A stretch of 64,000 nt of DNA from Megascapheus bottae (GCA_024803745.1 JANJXV010000037.1:8085501-8149500), one strand, 5' to 3'. Counted from the first letter of the stretch, positions 43,956 through 54,439 are shown. The notes: generated by a model not told the origin, from the sequence alone. Translations and numbers: made by a program.

Positions 43956-43959
43956 CTTC

Positions 43960-44060
43960 CTCTCGGGCTGGCTTCCAACTCTGGGCTCAAGCAATCTTCC
44001 TGCCTTGGTCTCCCAAGTAGCTAGACTAGTGGTATATGCCACCACATCCGTCTTACTCAT
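43960..44060 (-). mobile_element. B1-like SINE monomer, minus strand
   Basis: 'ggctggcttccaactctggg', 'cctgccttggtctcccaagt', 'ggtatatgccaccacatcc' form the reverse complement of a B1 unit. Confidence 0.8.
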
Positions 44061-44087
44061 TTCCCCCCCCCTTTTTTTTTCCTCTTA

Positions 44088-44299
44088 GTTTTGGTGGTAG
44101 AGGGTTTGAACTTGAGGCTTTGTGCTTACTAGCCAGGTACTCTGCCACTTGAACTATGCCTTCAGCCGTTTTTTGCTTTCCTCTGGTTACATTTTTGAGA
44201 TAATGCTCCTTTTTGCCCAGGCTGGCCCGTATCACCATCCTCCTCTTTAAATTTCCCATAAAGCTTGGGGTGACAGGCATGAACCACTAACCCCAGCTA
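44088..44299 (-). mobile_element. B1-dID SINE, minus strand
   Basis: ID-type unit 'agagggtttgaacttgaggc', 'gtactctgccacttgaacta', then B1-type 'ttttgcccaggctggcccgt' and 'ggtgacaggcatgaaccact'. Confidence 0.8.
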
Positions 44300-45245
44300 T
44301 GGCTTACCTGAAATGTATTTTAAATGGTTCAGATGGTAGTAGAAAATAAGTCTAATTGTCTATTTCTTGCCAGCTCTTTATATGACATGCTCGATTATTT
44401 TAGCTTCCTGTGACTAAATTCCCCCTATTTCTATGACAGATGAATGCCATTTGCCAGTGCATAATGTTAGCCAAATTCTGGAAACACACAGATGGAAAGC
44501 TTCATGTCAACGTGAAGCAAGGTTATTATTTTCTGGAAGCCAATATGCGGTTGGCAGCCCTCAAGAACTACAATGATTATTTTTATATTCCTTTTAGAAT
44601 ATCTTAGGAACTTGCAGGTCTTCAGAGAGAAAACTGTGGGGGTTTGGATGAGATTTACAAACTCATTTGCTCTTGGGTCTATGTGAAACCTTTTATTAGA
44701 ACTTTTGAATGGGAAGGTGGAAAGCCGATTCAGGATGTAAAATAAAGGAGCCATTCCTTCCGTGTATGCAGCCTTCCTTTTCCCAACAATCTGCAACTGC
44801 TCACACCTATTATTTGACCATCCGTGTCTTCTGTTACTTAGTTATCCTGGGGAGAGAAATACCAAAAAGAAAAATGAATGGAAAGATATGTACTATGGGA
44901 GCCAAGTCTAGGCTTCCTGCCTTAGTAGCAGTATTAACATAACTCTAGTGAGATTCCTTTCTCTAGAAGTCTTTCTTCTTCCTAGCAAGCATCATACTGC
45001 AATTCATTATGGAACCAAAAAAATCCAATCGACCTCTCCCAGCTGGACTTCTTTACTCTTAGAGCAGCAGCTCATGTACCTTCTTACATGCTCTCTTCTG
45101 CTTCCTCTTCTTGTCTCCCAGCCAGCATCCCATCTGCCCTGGGTTCCCAGGATTCTCTGAGCTTTGGATTCTCAGGAGGTCACCAGCAGCTCAGGGGACC
45201 CAAGCTAAAAACTGAGGTAGTAAGGCTCAGCAGGAGCATTTTTTT
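44300..45245. other. Unique block, candidate conserved non-coding DNA
   Basis: No transposon recognised over 44,300-44,940. The 109-codon minus-strand frame (44,467-44,796) has no recognisable domain. Confidence 0.4.
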
Positions 45246-45249
45246 AGTT

Positions 45250-45420
45250 TTGGGGTAGTTGGGTAGTACTGAGGTCTCTACTCAATGGCTTTTTGCTTAG
45301 GCAGGCAGTCTATCCGTTGGACCACTTTTCCCAGTTCCTTTTCTGGGTTTACTTTTCAGACAGGGCCTTGTGCTTCTTGTGTGAGGCAGGCTTCTGCCCT
45401 GGGCCTCTTGCAGAGCTGAG
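45250..45420 (-). mobile_element. Eroded B1-dID type SINE
   Basis: 'gtactgaggtctctactcaatg' and 'cttttcccagttccttttctgg' resemble a minus-strand dimer. The B1-like part is barely recognisable. Confidence 0.4.
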
Positions 45421-45740
45421 AGCACAGACACGGACTGTATCACCTTCCCTTGTGCTGGGGAATTTTATTAGTGGGACACAGGAGTCAAGGCAGGATGGGG
45501 AAAACCCCAGATTCCAACCTACTCAAAGGTCTGTTTCCTTCCTTCAAGTGGCCTGCAGTAGCCCTGCTGAGGGACCCAGGTGAGGGATTCACATATCCAT
45601 TTTGAAATGAGTGTTTCCTACTGCATCCTTCTGGTCCTCCCCTGCCCTCATCCTGGGACTTCAGCTCCCAATTAAGGATCAGTACCTAGCCCTGGACCCA
45701 TGCCTGCTTTCTGAAAACCCAAAGCTCTGGCCCAATTTTC
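45420..45740. other. Unique sequence
   Basis: No recognised feature. Confidence 0.4.
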
Positions 45741-45744
45741 TCTA

Positions 45745-45925
45745 GCACACTGTTTCTCAGAATGGGATCTGTGGACCATCTAAAGCTAAAGCCCTCTGTG
45801 GAAAGGCAGATTCTTGGACCTGCCTCAGAGATACAGGGGAAGGCGGACTGTATTGGAAGTCTGGGACCTAACTGATCTGAGTCACTGACTCCTAACCACT
45901 CCCAAATGTGAAAACCACCAGTCCA
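45745..45925 (+). mobile_element. MER5-like hAT DNA transposon fragment
   Basis: 'cactgtttctcagaatgggat..tctgtggacc', 'cagattcttggacctgcct', 'aactgatctgagtcactga' follow the order of a MER5A-type element. Diverged, tentative. Confidence 0.4.
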
Positions 45926-46164
45926 AATGCCTTCAGTATGTTCCAGTGCTACTGAAAGAACTTTCTGTCATCTATTCTCGAACAGTGGGGTTCACTTTCC
46001 TTTATAGGAGAATGATCCTTTGCTTTGGTGTCTGTCTTCTTTTTAACAATTGCACTGTCCCATGTGGCCTTAGCTACTTGTACTTCATCATCCAAGCTTC
46101 CAAAACAGAACTAAAATTGTGGAATCTGTTACATGTACAGAGAACACCTAAAAGAGTGTATCAC

Positions 46165-46460
46165 AAAGCTGGGTGCAGTAGCTCATGTCTGTGATACTAG
46201 GTCTGCTGAGAGGTAAAGATCAGAAGGGTGGAAGTTGAAGGCCAGCCCAAGCAAAGACTGATGAGTCCCCATTTCAATCAGTAATTGAGTGTGATGGCAT
46301 GCCTGTCATCCCCACTACTCAGGAAGCTTAAATAGGAGGCTCTTGGTCCAGGCTAACCTGGAAAAGAAAAGAAAAGAGGTTGAGCACATGGCTCAAATGG
46401 TAAGAGTGCCTGTCTATTAAGCACAGGCCCCATGTTCAAATCCGAGTAATGCCATCACAC
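46165..46460 (+). mobile_element. B1-B1-dID trimeric SINE
   Basis: First B1-like unit (46,165-46,280, 'gcagtagctcatgtctgtga'), second B1-like unit (46,288-46,375, 'gcatgcctgtcatccccact', 'ggtccaggctaacctgg'), then ID-type unit (46,376-46,455, 'cacatggctcaaatggtaag', 'catgttcaaatccgagtaatg'). Confidence 0.88.
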
Positions 46461-46493
46461 AAACAGGACAACACAAGAAACATACAGTCAAGC

Positions 46494-47024
46494 TGGCATT
46501 GGTGATTCACACTTGTAATCCTAGACACTTGGACAACTAAGAATGGGAGGATGGCAATTTGAGGATAGCCTAGGCACAAACGTTCCTGAGACTCATTCTA
46601 GAGGGATGCAGTGGTACGTACCTGTCATCTCAAGCTATTTGGATGGCTCAGATTGGGAGAAGAAGCATGGAGCTAGGCCAACTTAGGAAGAAAATGCCCA
46701 GGAGGCTATTTCTCCATGAAAGGTGGTGTTTGTGTGTGTACATGTGTGTGTTATTCCAGAGGTGATAGGCGGCTAAAATTGGCAGATCACAGCTCAGGAC
46801 CACCCTGTGGCTGGAAATCAGATTCTATCCCTATTAAAACAGGGGCCGGGAGTTTGGCCTAGGGGTAGCATGCTTGCCTAGCATGCACAAAGACCCGGGT
46901 TCGAGTCCTCAGTACCACATACATAGAAAAAAGCCAGAAATAGTGCTGAGGCTCAAGTGGTAGAGCTCTAGCCTTGAGAAAGTCCAAGGACAGTGCTCAG
47001 GCCCTGAGCTTAAGCCCAGGACTG

Positions 47025-47058
<34 letters not shown>

Positions 47059-47130
47059 AAAACAGGGCTTGGAGGCATCGCTCAGTAGTATTCTACTAGC
47101 CTAGCACAATAAACCCCCATTTAATAGTGG
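46494..47130 (+). mobile_element. Composite B1-type/ID SINE interrupted by IDL-Geo
   Basis: Consecutive B1-like units at 46,494-46,590, 46,600-46,715 and 46,757-46,843, with a TG-rich run at 46,730-46,752. After the inserted IDL-Geo, an ID-type unit resumes at 47,067 ('gcttggaggcatcgctcagt', 'tctactagcctagcacaat'). Confidence 0.75.
46844..47058 (+). mobile_element. IDL-Geo SINE inserted in an older SINE
   Basis: Near-consensus copy with a tail of about 30 A. The flanks share AAAACAGG (46,836-46,843 and 47,059-47,066). A box TGGCCTAGGGG (46,855-46,865) has one change; B box GGTTCGAGTCC (46,898-46,908) matches the tRNA consensus. Confidence 0.95.
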
Positions 47131-47540
47131 TGGAGGGAGAGAAAAAAGAGAAAGGAAGGAAAGAAAGAGGTATTCAAATTCTGTAAGAAGTTAGGTCCAC
47201 TGGGTCTGTAGACATAGTCAAGCCTCTACTGATCTGTGACCCAGCCCATTTGTCTTGTTCAATTCTTGTATCACTGCGAGACCCTCTTTGCTGACTGGGG
47301 CACTGTATCCAGGAAATTCTACAACAGCCCAACAATCTCCATGACATTATGTGGTAAGATGACAGGAATAGACAATTTATTCCTTTTTCTCCCTTTCTTT
47401 CTTTTATCCACTTAACTTAAACACTTCTACCATTACTTAAAAACTCCTAATCATATAACTTTGGTCAAAACCCACTGATTTGACCTGCATTTTACATAGT
47501 TACTTCTTCATGTGTCTGTTCTGACTAGACAAAGTAAAGT
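47130..47540. other. Unique sequence
   Basis: GA-rich start; nothing else recognised. Confidence 0.4.
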
Positions 47541-47556
47541 AAAAAATGTCCTTCCC

Positions 47557-47780
47557 ATAGCCGGGTACTGGTGGCTCCTTCCTGTAATCCTCGCTACTCA
47601 GGAAGGCTGAAATCTGAGGATTAAGGTACAAAGCCAGCTTACGCACTAAAAAGTCTGTGAGACTCTTTTCTTCAATTAACCACCAGAAAACCAGAAGTGG
47701 TGGTGTGGCTCAAAGTGGTAGAGCTGAAGAGCTCAGGGATAGAACCCAGGACCAGAGTTCAAGCTACAGGACTGATTTTA
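47557..47780 (+). mobile_element. B1-Geo SINE with 16-bp target-site duplication
   Basis: Complete dimer ('gtactggtggctccttcctg', 'caattaaccaccagaaaacc', 'gtgtggctcaaagtggtaga'). Flanked by AAAAAATGTCCTTCCC (47,541-47,556) and AAAAAATGCCCTTCCC (47,781-47,796). Fairly recent. Confidence 0.95.
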
Positions 47781-47842
47781 AAAAAATGCCCTTCCCTGTC
47801 ACAGTGCCCAAGTTACATTGCTTCAATGTGATAATCAGGCTT

Positions 47843-48320
47843 AACATTCATTAAGCATTTTCCATAATGGAGCCAACCTTTTCCAGGTATTTCCTTGCTT
47901 AGCCCATCCAGCAGCCCTCACAGGTAGGTAGAGTCATCTCTTGATATCCAAGAGGGATGGGTCCCAGAAGCCCCTCTGCAGTTGCACAAGTCCCTTATGT
48001 AAAATGTATTTGCATATAGCCTAGCAACATCCTCTCATATACATGAATGTGTCTCTAGATTATTCATGATAGCCAATATGATTAACTGATTTGTTATCGT
48101 ACATTGTTTAGCAAATAATGACAAGGGAAGGTGTTTCACAAAATTTTTCTAAGCTTTTCCATGCACTGTCGAATCTATGATTTCGAAGCCCATGAGTAGG
48201 AAAAAACAGGACTATTTGTATTAAATTCTACAGATTAGAACAGTTAGATATGGGGAGATTACAATTAACCTCTAGAAAATACTCTGGGCTATCTGATCGC
48301 AAGGTCTAGGAATGTAACAT
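47843..48320 (+). mobile_element. MIR split by a Tigger-type DNA transposon
   Basis: MIR 5' part at 47,843-47,930 ('cattaagcattttccataatgg', 'cagcagccctcacaggtagg') and 3' part at 48,213-48,320 ('ttctacagattagaacagtt', 'ctctgggctatctgatcg'). The two parts join correctly across the inserted element. Confidence 0.7.
47931..48212 (+). mobile_element. MER2/Tigger-type (TcMar) non-autonomous DNA transposon
   Basis: Starts GAGTCATCTCTTGATATCC and continues 'gcacaagtcccttatgtaaa', 'gtatttgcatatagcctagc', 'ctctagattattcatgatag', 'tgtttagcaaataatgacaa', the order of the MER2-like Tigger elements. TA dinucleotides flank it (47,929-47,930 and 48,213-48,214). Confidence 0.8.
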
Positions 48321-49380
48321 TCTGGTATCTTCTCTCCCCATTGCCAAATGGGGAAAGTGGTTTTCTGTGCTGGGGCTTCCTGATAGAAACTTCTTGTGCC
48401 AACCAAATCCTCAAATCCACATTCACCACCAAGTTAAGTCAACCTACTTGTGAAAGGCGGCCAGCTCCAGCACCCTGGTCATCGGTTCCAATCCACTGCT
48501 GATCTAAATCTGTAGGTCCATTTACCACATGGCCCCCATATCAAGCTGACACTTCATTCCAGGAAATACATGCAGTCTTCATGTCTGGTTTCCTTACGAA
48601 CATCCTTGCCACATCAAGCCAGGAGCTCATTTTCCCCAATATTTCCTCCATAAACGTCATCCTTGCTGTCTACCCCAAAGCCCTGCCTCACACGCTTTCA
48701 TCCTGGCGTCTGAACCACTACAGAAACATGTCTCCAAGCATCCCCAGAGACTTTCAGTCCCCACCACAGAATCTCCATGTGGGCCTTTGACAGCTTCCCC
48801 TTTGAAAGTCATCAAATCCCCCAGTAAACAGTTGTCTCTTCTCAGTGGACTCTATTTCCTTTGGTCTTTGTCCTTCTGAGCCTTTAAAACCAACCAAGAT
48901 TTGAGCCAAGGGACAAGGTTAGTTAATGGGCTGTGGCATGTCACTTGTTCATCAAAGCATGGATCTAGCTCTCCATTTTATCAAGCTCCAGGAACCCTGT
49001 CATAGTATTGTCCCCATCTTGGATCCGTAGGTGATCATAAATGTCCCTCACCCCATGCTTAGTTTAGCTTCTCATTTTAAGTTGGCCTTTCAGCTATCTT
49101 GCTCTGCTCAATCCCCACACATCTGGAATCATTCACAGAGTGGTGGTTGAAATTTCCACTAATTCAAATGGAATGCTAAGGATGAAGGCCACTGGGAGGC
49201 CCTGAGCTTCCCTCAAGTTGCTGGACAAGAAGTTTCACTCAAAGAAATGCATGTATCAGCAAGCATCCTAGCCGGTGCCTGATGGGGACAGTCTCTCCAA
49301 ACTAGGGGCACCAGAGCAGTCCAACTCTGTATATGGTGGCCTGAGGCAAGGGTAAACATCACAGTCAACACTTAGAACTA
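48320..49380. other. Unique block
   Basis: No recognised transposon. Short frames show no domain. Confidence 0.4.
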
Positions 49381-49384
49381 AACT

Positions 49385-49690
49385 AAGTCCCTTCAGAATT
49401 CCCTTGCTAAAGCCCTAACCACAATGTGAGTTCATCTGATGAGGGTGTCTTGGAGGAGAACAAAGCAGGGAAGAAATCAATATGGAATTCAATAGCACTG
49501 ACATCCTTATAATAAAACAAAGTGCTCTCTCACTGTGAAAAGGCACTGTCTCCTATCCAGCAAGAGAGATCTGACCATAAATGAACCACGCTAACATTTT
49601 TGTTGTGGACTTCTCAGCATTGCCAACTGTTGAGGCCAAACTGCCCATGGTTTTGGTTACACCAGCCCAAGATGACTACACAAGACAACC
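49385..49690 (+). mobile_element. MaLR (MLT1/MST-type) LTR remnant
   Basis: 'tgctaaagccctaaccacaatg', 'tccttataataaaacaaagtg', 'gtggacttctcagcattgcc' and 'acaccagcccaagatgact' follow the 3' part of a MaLR LTR in order. Non-infectious ancient remnant. Confidence 0.7.
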
Positions 49691-50780
49691 AGCTCTATGT
49701 CTACATGCAGCTAAAATGTTCACAGGATATCTACCTAGCCACTGTGTTTGGCAAGGGCACAGACATCAGGGAGGGTACTTACTGGTGAGAGACTCATGTG
49801 AAACAGACTCATCTGCCTATCTATTACACTACCAGTCAGCATTTATGGACTGTCTATTATCTATAAATTATAAGCACTTCCTAAATATTATATATTCACA
49901 TAAGTTTATAAAGTGATGGAATAGAAATCTGGAAAGATATACACTAAATGGGTCACCTCTCAGAGTATACAGTGTGGGGGGGGGCAGAAAAAGAGGCGAG
50001 AAAGCTGGTTGCTGGGACTCATGAGTCAGGGACAGAGCTCTATGGAGAGTCCTATGGGAAGATTTCAGTGGGGCAGGATATATCATTGAAGCCCTAAGAC
50101 ACTGTGGAGTAAGGCCTAGCTGGGGGGCAAGTGGGAAGCCATATAGACAAATGGCTCAAGAGACTTTAGGGAGTCCATGGGAAAGGAGTCCAGTATATGG
50201 CATTTTGATTCTAGATAGCCAAGGACCATGTGGTTCTCATACAGACCCTGCTCTCCTGAAACATGGCAGAGTCTTGGAGAGACACCCCTGTGTCAATGCC
50301 ATGCTGAGACTTTGTAGAGCATGAAGGACAAGAGCACAGGCTCTGGCCCCAGGCTTCCTCTGTTCAAACTTGGTGCCACCACCTCTCACTTCAGTAGGAA
50401 CTTGGGATGGAGCCTGGTCCCAGGAAAAAGCAAAAGCTGAAAGAAATGTGGTGGTTCAGAAGACAGCCAGGAAAAAAATCACGTGACTCCACTCGCCCAG
50501 AATTCATCCTTCTGACTTTTATGAACAACACAACTTGTATCCATACCTCTATCTATCACATCTCTGTGATGATCTTCAGATGAGAAAACTTGGCCAGAGT
50601 AAATGAGAAAGATGCCAGGGGAAAGCACACACACACACACAGGCACACAAGCACACGTATGTAATCAAGCTCAAATCTAGGTGCCATGGGGAAAATTTTG
50701 CACATGTGATTAAAGGTCATCAGAAATTAACATTATAGACATTCTCCTTGATCTTATTCTGTGAGGGCTTAAAAGAGACT
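49690..50780. other. Mostly unique block
   Basis: MIR-like words at 50,325-50,400 ('caagagcacaggctctggcc'), and a (CA)n at 50,626-50,650. Otherwise nothing recognised. Confidence 0.4.
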
Positions 50781-50783
50781 GAG

Positions 50784-50880
50784 CTTGGGGTTGGAGATAT
50801 GTCTCAATTGGTAAAGTGTCAGCTAATGAGCAAAAGTGGCAGGTACCAGTTCAAGTCCCAAACTTTGACCTAAAAAAGAG
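50784..50880 (+). mobile_element. ID-type monomer fragment
   Basis: 'ttggagatatgtctcaattgg' and 'accagttcaagtcccaaac' in tRNA-like SINE order. Confidence 0.6.
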
Positions 50881-50992
50881 AGAGACTGGGCTTTTTCTTT
50901 GGTGGAAGGGGGAGAACAAAAGACTTCCAACAGCAAAAGGATCTGGAGTGAGAGAGTTTTCCTTTTTGTTGTTTTTTGGGTTGGTTTTTTTG

Positions 50993-51194
50993 GGTCTGGG
51001 CGCTGTCCCTGAGGTCTTTAGTTCAAGGTTACCACCCTACCACTTGAGCCACAGCACTACTTCTGGTTTTCTAATGATTAATTGGAGATAAGAGTCTCAC
51101 AGTCTTTAGTGCCCCGGCTGGCTTTGAACCATGATCCTCAGATTTCAGCCTTCTGTGTACCTAGGATTACAGGCGTGAGCCACTGCTCCCAGCT
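50993..51194 (-). mobile_element. B1-Geo SINE, minus strand
   Basis: 'ccaccctaccacttgagccac', 'attaattggagataagagtc', 'aggattacaggcgtgagcca'. Confidence 0.93.
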
Positions 51195-51207
51195 GAGTTC
51201 CTTTCTT

Positions 51208-51272
51208 TTTTTTTTTTTTAATTGTAATTAGTAAAAGGGTTACATGATAGTTGCCAGATAGAAGGTGCATTA
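51208..51272 (-). mobile_element. 65-bp truncated L1-type 3' end with 15-bp target-site duplication
   Basis: A T-run (reverse A tail) precedes about 52 bp whose reverse complement (GTAATGCACCTTCTATCTGG...) matches the last part of the elements at 31.9 and 60.25 kb. CTGAGTTCCTTTCTT occurs at 51,193-51,207 and 51,273-51,287. Confidence 0.85.
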
Positions 51273-51444
51273 CTGAGTTCCTTTCTTAAATGTCCCTTTT
51301 TCTGTCCACGGTGAGCAGATGCCAGCCAGGCCTAAAGAACCTTCACATCCTGAAAGTTTGTCAGCCTGTACATTTCAGGCTCACATAGTTAATCCCTATG
51401 ATTATGCAGAACATATATTTGCAGAACATCTCTTAAAATCCATC

Positions 51445-52065
51445 ATCTTACTGGGTACTGATGGCTCACATCTGTAAATCCTACATTCAGGAGACTGAGA
51501 TCTGAGGATCATGATTAGAAACCAGCCTGGTCAGGAAAGTCTGAGTCTCTTATCTCCAGATAAAAAAAGCAAGAAGTCAAAGAGACACTGTCTAGGGATA
51601 ATAATTTGTATCTTGCTGACTAAATAATTAAAAAGAAAATGTTTAAAGCAGAGAGAACAAGTTTATTGGAAAGTAAACTATAGACTCTCCACAGAGACGG
51701 CCCCAGAACTGGGAACCCAATGGACTCCTCTCAAAGGGCAATGATTACATCCAGGCTTCTCCTATATCCCCTCCCTTGGTCTTGATAGCTCATTTATACA
51801 CTGCTCTGGCTCTTCTTATTGGCTGAGCATTATAGGAAGAAGATGTACTTGAGAAGAAACCCATGGAATTATGGAAAGAAGTGCCATGATGGGCTGCATG
51901 TTACCTGTCATGAGTAATATCTGCCATTTTATATTCTACCTACCTAATCAAGGTAGCCTGACTCTTTCCCTGAGGTGTAGCTCAAGTGGTAAAGGGCCAG
52001 CCATGAGCAAAAAAAGCCAAGTAAGTGTATAGGCCTGAGTTCAAGCCCCAGTATAGTCTTTCTCT
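51445..52065 (+). mobile_element. B1-Geo SINE split by a solo LTR
   Basis: B1-like half at 51,445-51,575 ('gatggctcacatctgtaaat', 'cttatctccagataaa') and Geo half at 51,970-52,060 ('gtgtagctcaagtggtaaag', 'gagttcaagccccagtatag'), separated by the LTR. Confidence 0.85.
51589..51962 (-). mobile_element. Solo endogenous-retrovirus LTR
   Basis: About 374 bp. On the minus strand it starts TGTCAGGCTACC-like (with a small deletion possible at the outer edge) and ends CCCTAGACA. It holds a CCAAT word (reverse of 51,818-51,822), a TATAAA box (reverse of 51,793-51,798) and a polyadenylation signal AATAAA (reverse of 51,662-51,667), in LTR order. There is no internal viral gene, so it is a solo LTR. 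Class I or II cannot be decided; a clean target duplication was not seen. Confidence 0.75.
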
Positions 52066-52208
52066 CCCTTTCCGCTCCCTCTCCCCCACCCACACAGCAT
52101 TGTCTCTTACTGACATGCTGAGTCTTCTACTGAATCCTGACTAATAAAATCCCAGAAGCAGTAACTTGAGAGTAAAATAAATACTTCCCTTGTCAAGAAT
52201 GGTCACAT

Positions 52209-52445
52209 GGTTGAGTATCAGTGGCTCACACCTCTAATTCCAGGTACTAGGGAGGCTGAGATCTGAGGATTGAGGTTCGAAGCCAACCTAGGCAGAAAAG
52301 TCTTATGGACTTATCTCAAATTAACCAGGAAAAGCCAGAAATGAAGCTGTGGCTCAAATGATAGGACTGGTTTAGAGGGGAAAAACAGAAGCTAAGAGAC
52401 AGTACCCAGTCTCTGAGTTCAATCCCCAGTTCTGGCACAAAAGAA
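52209..52445 (+). mobile_element. B1-Geo SINE, plus strand
   Basis: 'cagtggctcacacctctaat', 'cgaagccaacctaggcag', 'gctgtggctcaaatgatagg', 'gttcaatccccagttctgg'. Confidence 0.9.
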
Positions 52446-53985
52446 GCAGGGGGCAGGGAATGAAGATCAAGTATCTAAGGGCTGAATAAAAACAGCAAGA
52501 CAGTCAATTCTCATTATTTGCTGTAAATACCTTCTATAAGTCATACTGAATTTGTAACTACTAAACCTTTACCAGTAGGAGGAATCTGAGACTGGGTTCC
52601 TGTCAGCTTCCAGTCAAAATGTTTTCATCAACTTATCAGTAGAGAACCTTGCTTTATGTGTGCACTCTTTAATAGATATATCATTTATTCATAAACATCC
52701 AACTCAGAACCAACAGTACTGTAACTTATGCTTACCTAACACATCACACATCGTTCTTTAACTCAGAAACACTATACAGCATTCTGCTGGGGGCTATTTT
52801 AAACAGCAAGAGCTTTCCCAAAAGCCCAAGAAATATAAACACAAAGGCATGGGAAAGACTGCCAAAGGCTACTCAGAGTGCAGGGTGCCCGGTTTCACCT
52901 TAGCAGGCCTGGTGTACAGCCGCTGTTGGACAACTCCAGTTTTCCCTACTCTAAGCAGGCCATGAATGACTACAGAGCAGCAACTGAGGAGGCAAACATG
53001 GGACCTGGGTGTCTTTCAAAGCCTTGAGAAGTGACTTTCTCTCCTATTCCAAGCCATTGCTTTCCTTAGTTTAAATCTGCTCCCACCACCTCCCTTTCCC
53101 TTCTGTTCTTTCCCCTTCTTGGCCCTCTGAGCCACGCAAAGGCCTTCTCAGCTTCCTGCTCTGTAATTTCTCAAGGAGATGGGCAGGAAGCCCTGGGCTT
53201 GAAGAGGGAGCCAGGCCTGTCTGTGAAGAACACCAGGGCATTGGAACAAAAAGAAAGCACTGAAGATAATTCTGCAGCTTCCAACTTCATAAATCTAGCA
53301 AACACTAAGAAACTTGCTCAAGATACAGAAAAGAGACACAGACCTCAATCCTGAAGGAAGGTAGCCATTTTTTTCCCTTCATTTGTCTAAAAAAAAAATG
53401 CATTGTTTCACACATGTGAGGCACTTACAATATCCAGATGGTACATGTGTCTTTCGGCACACTCAGGTATATAAAAAAGCAACTTTGGCTAAACCGCACA
53501 CAAGGAAGTCACTAAAGGATATGTAATGATTTACAAAATGGCCACACCAGCCAAAGACCCTGGGGTGGCACTTCTACAGCAGGAGCAAGCAAAAAATTCA
53601 CTCCAGATCCTTCATAGTAGGGAATCCCTTGTGGATAACACTAGCAACAGATTCTAAACTTTCTACTTGGCCTTTGCTTCTAGAACATTCCTACTGTCCA
53701 TGGACTCAGATGTGGCCACAGCTGCCACCTTCACAGGATGGATTCTCTGTGAGCCCTGCTTCAGCCGAGAGTGGGGAACATATGTTTCCGGTGAGTGAGG
53801 CCTGCGTGGGCCACGACCCTGTGTTCTTGCTGCCAGGGTGGGGTGGTGTGGGGTGAGCCTTTGGAAGGAAGGATGGTTCCTGCATGGAGGAATGACAAGA
53901 TGTTCTGATTCTGGAAGCCATAAAGAATAACAGATGTCTGCTGCCATGTATTGGGAGGGGTTAGACTAAGGACCAGTAATGACTA
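52446..53985. other. Long unique block
   Basis: No recognised transposon over 1.5 kb. A GTGAGT donor-like word lies at 53,791-53,796 next to a 75-codon frame (53,629-53,856), but no acceptor, neighbouring exon or known domain supports an exon. Confidence 0.45.
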
Positions 53986-54345
53986 AGTGATCCTTAAGCA
54001 TTTACACTATGTCAGGCTCCACGCCAAATACTTAACATGCTTTACAGTGCTTAAATTACCCAGCAAATATGGAATGAGTATATCAGAGAGAAACACAGTT
54101 CACCAGCCTGCACAGAACTGAAAATCCACCCCGAAGTAGCGCATACTAAACATGAAAAGAGCTTCGGTCCAACTTGGGTCCAAATCTCTACCTGCTCACC
54201 TAAGAAGACTGACTTAAACTCCTCTGAATGTCAGTTTCTCTGTTTATAAAATGAGTCCCAGCAAAAGCACCTCCATCTAAGACTGATATATACACTTATT
54301 AGCACATTGCCAGGTATGTATCTAGAGTTTTAAACATGACATTTT
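53985..54345 (+). mobile_element. MIR fragments
   Basis: 53,990-54,060 ('catttacactatgtcaggctcc') and 54,145-54,345 ('cggtccaacttgggtccaaatc', 'tgtcagtttctctgtttataa') both follow MIR order. Confidence 0.6.
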
Positions 54346-54439
54346 TTAACTCTTGGAATATTTCAATTTTCCCACATCACAATAAATACAACCCAATCTA
54401 GAACCAAAACAACTCTGAACTGTAGTTTATTATTATTAT

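Noticed and set aside
53629..53856. Possible exon ending in a GTGAGT donor
   Set aside because: A single donor-like word with no acceptor, neighbouring exon, or recognisable protein is not enough.
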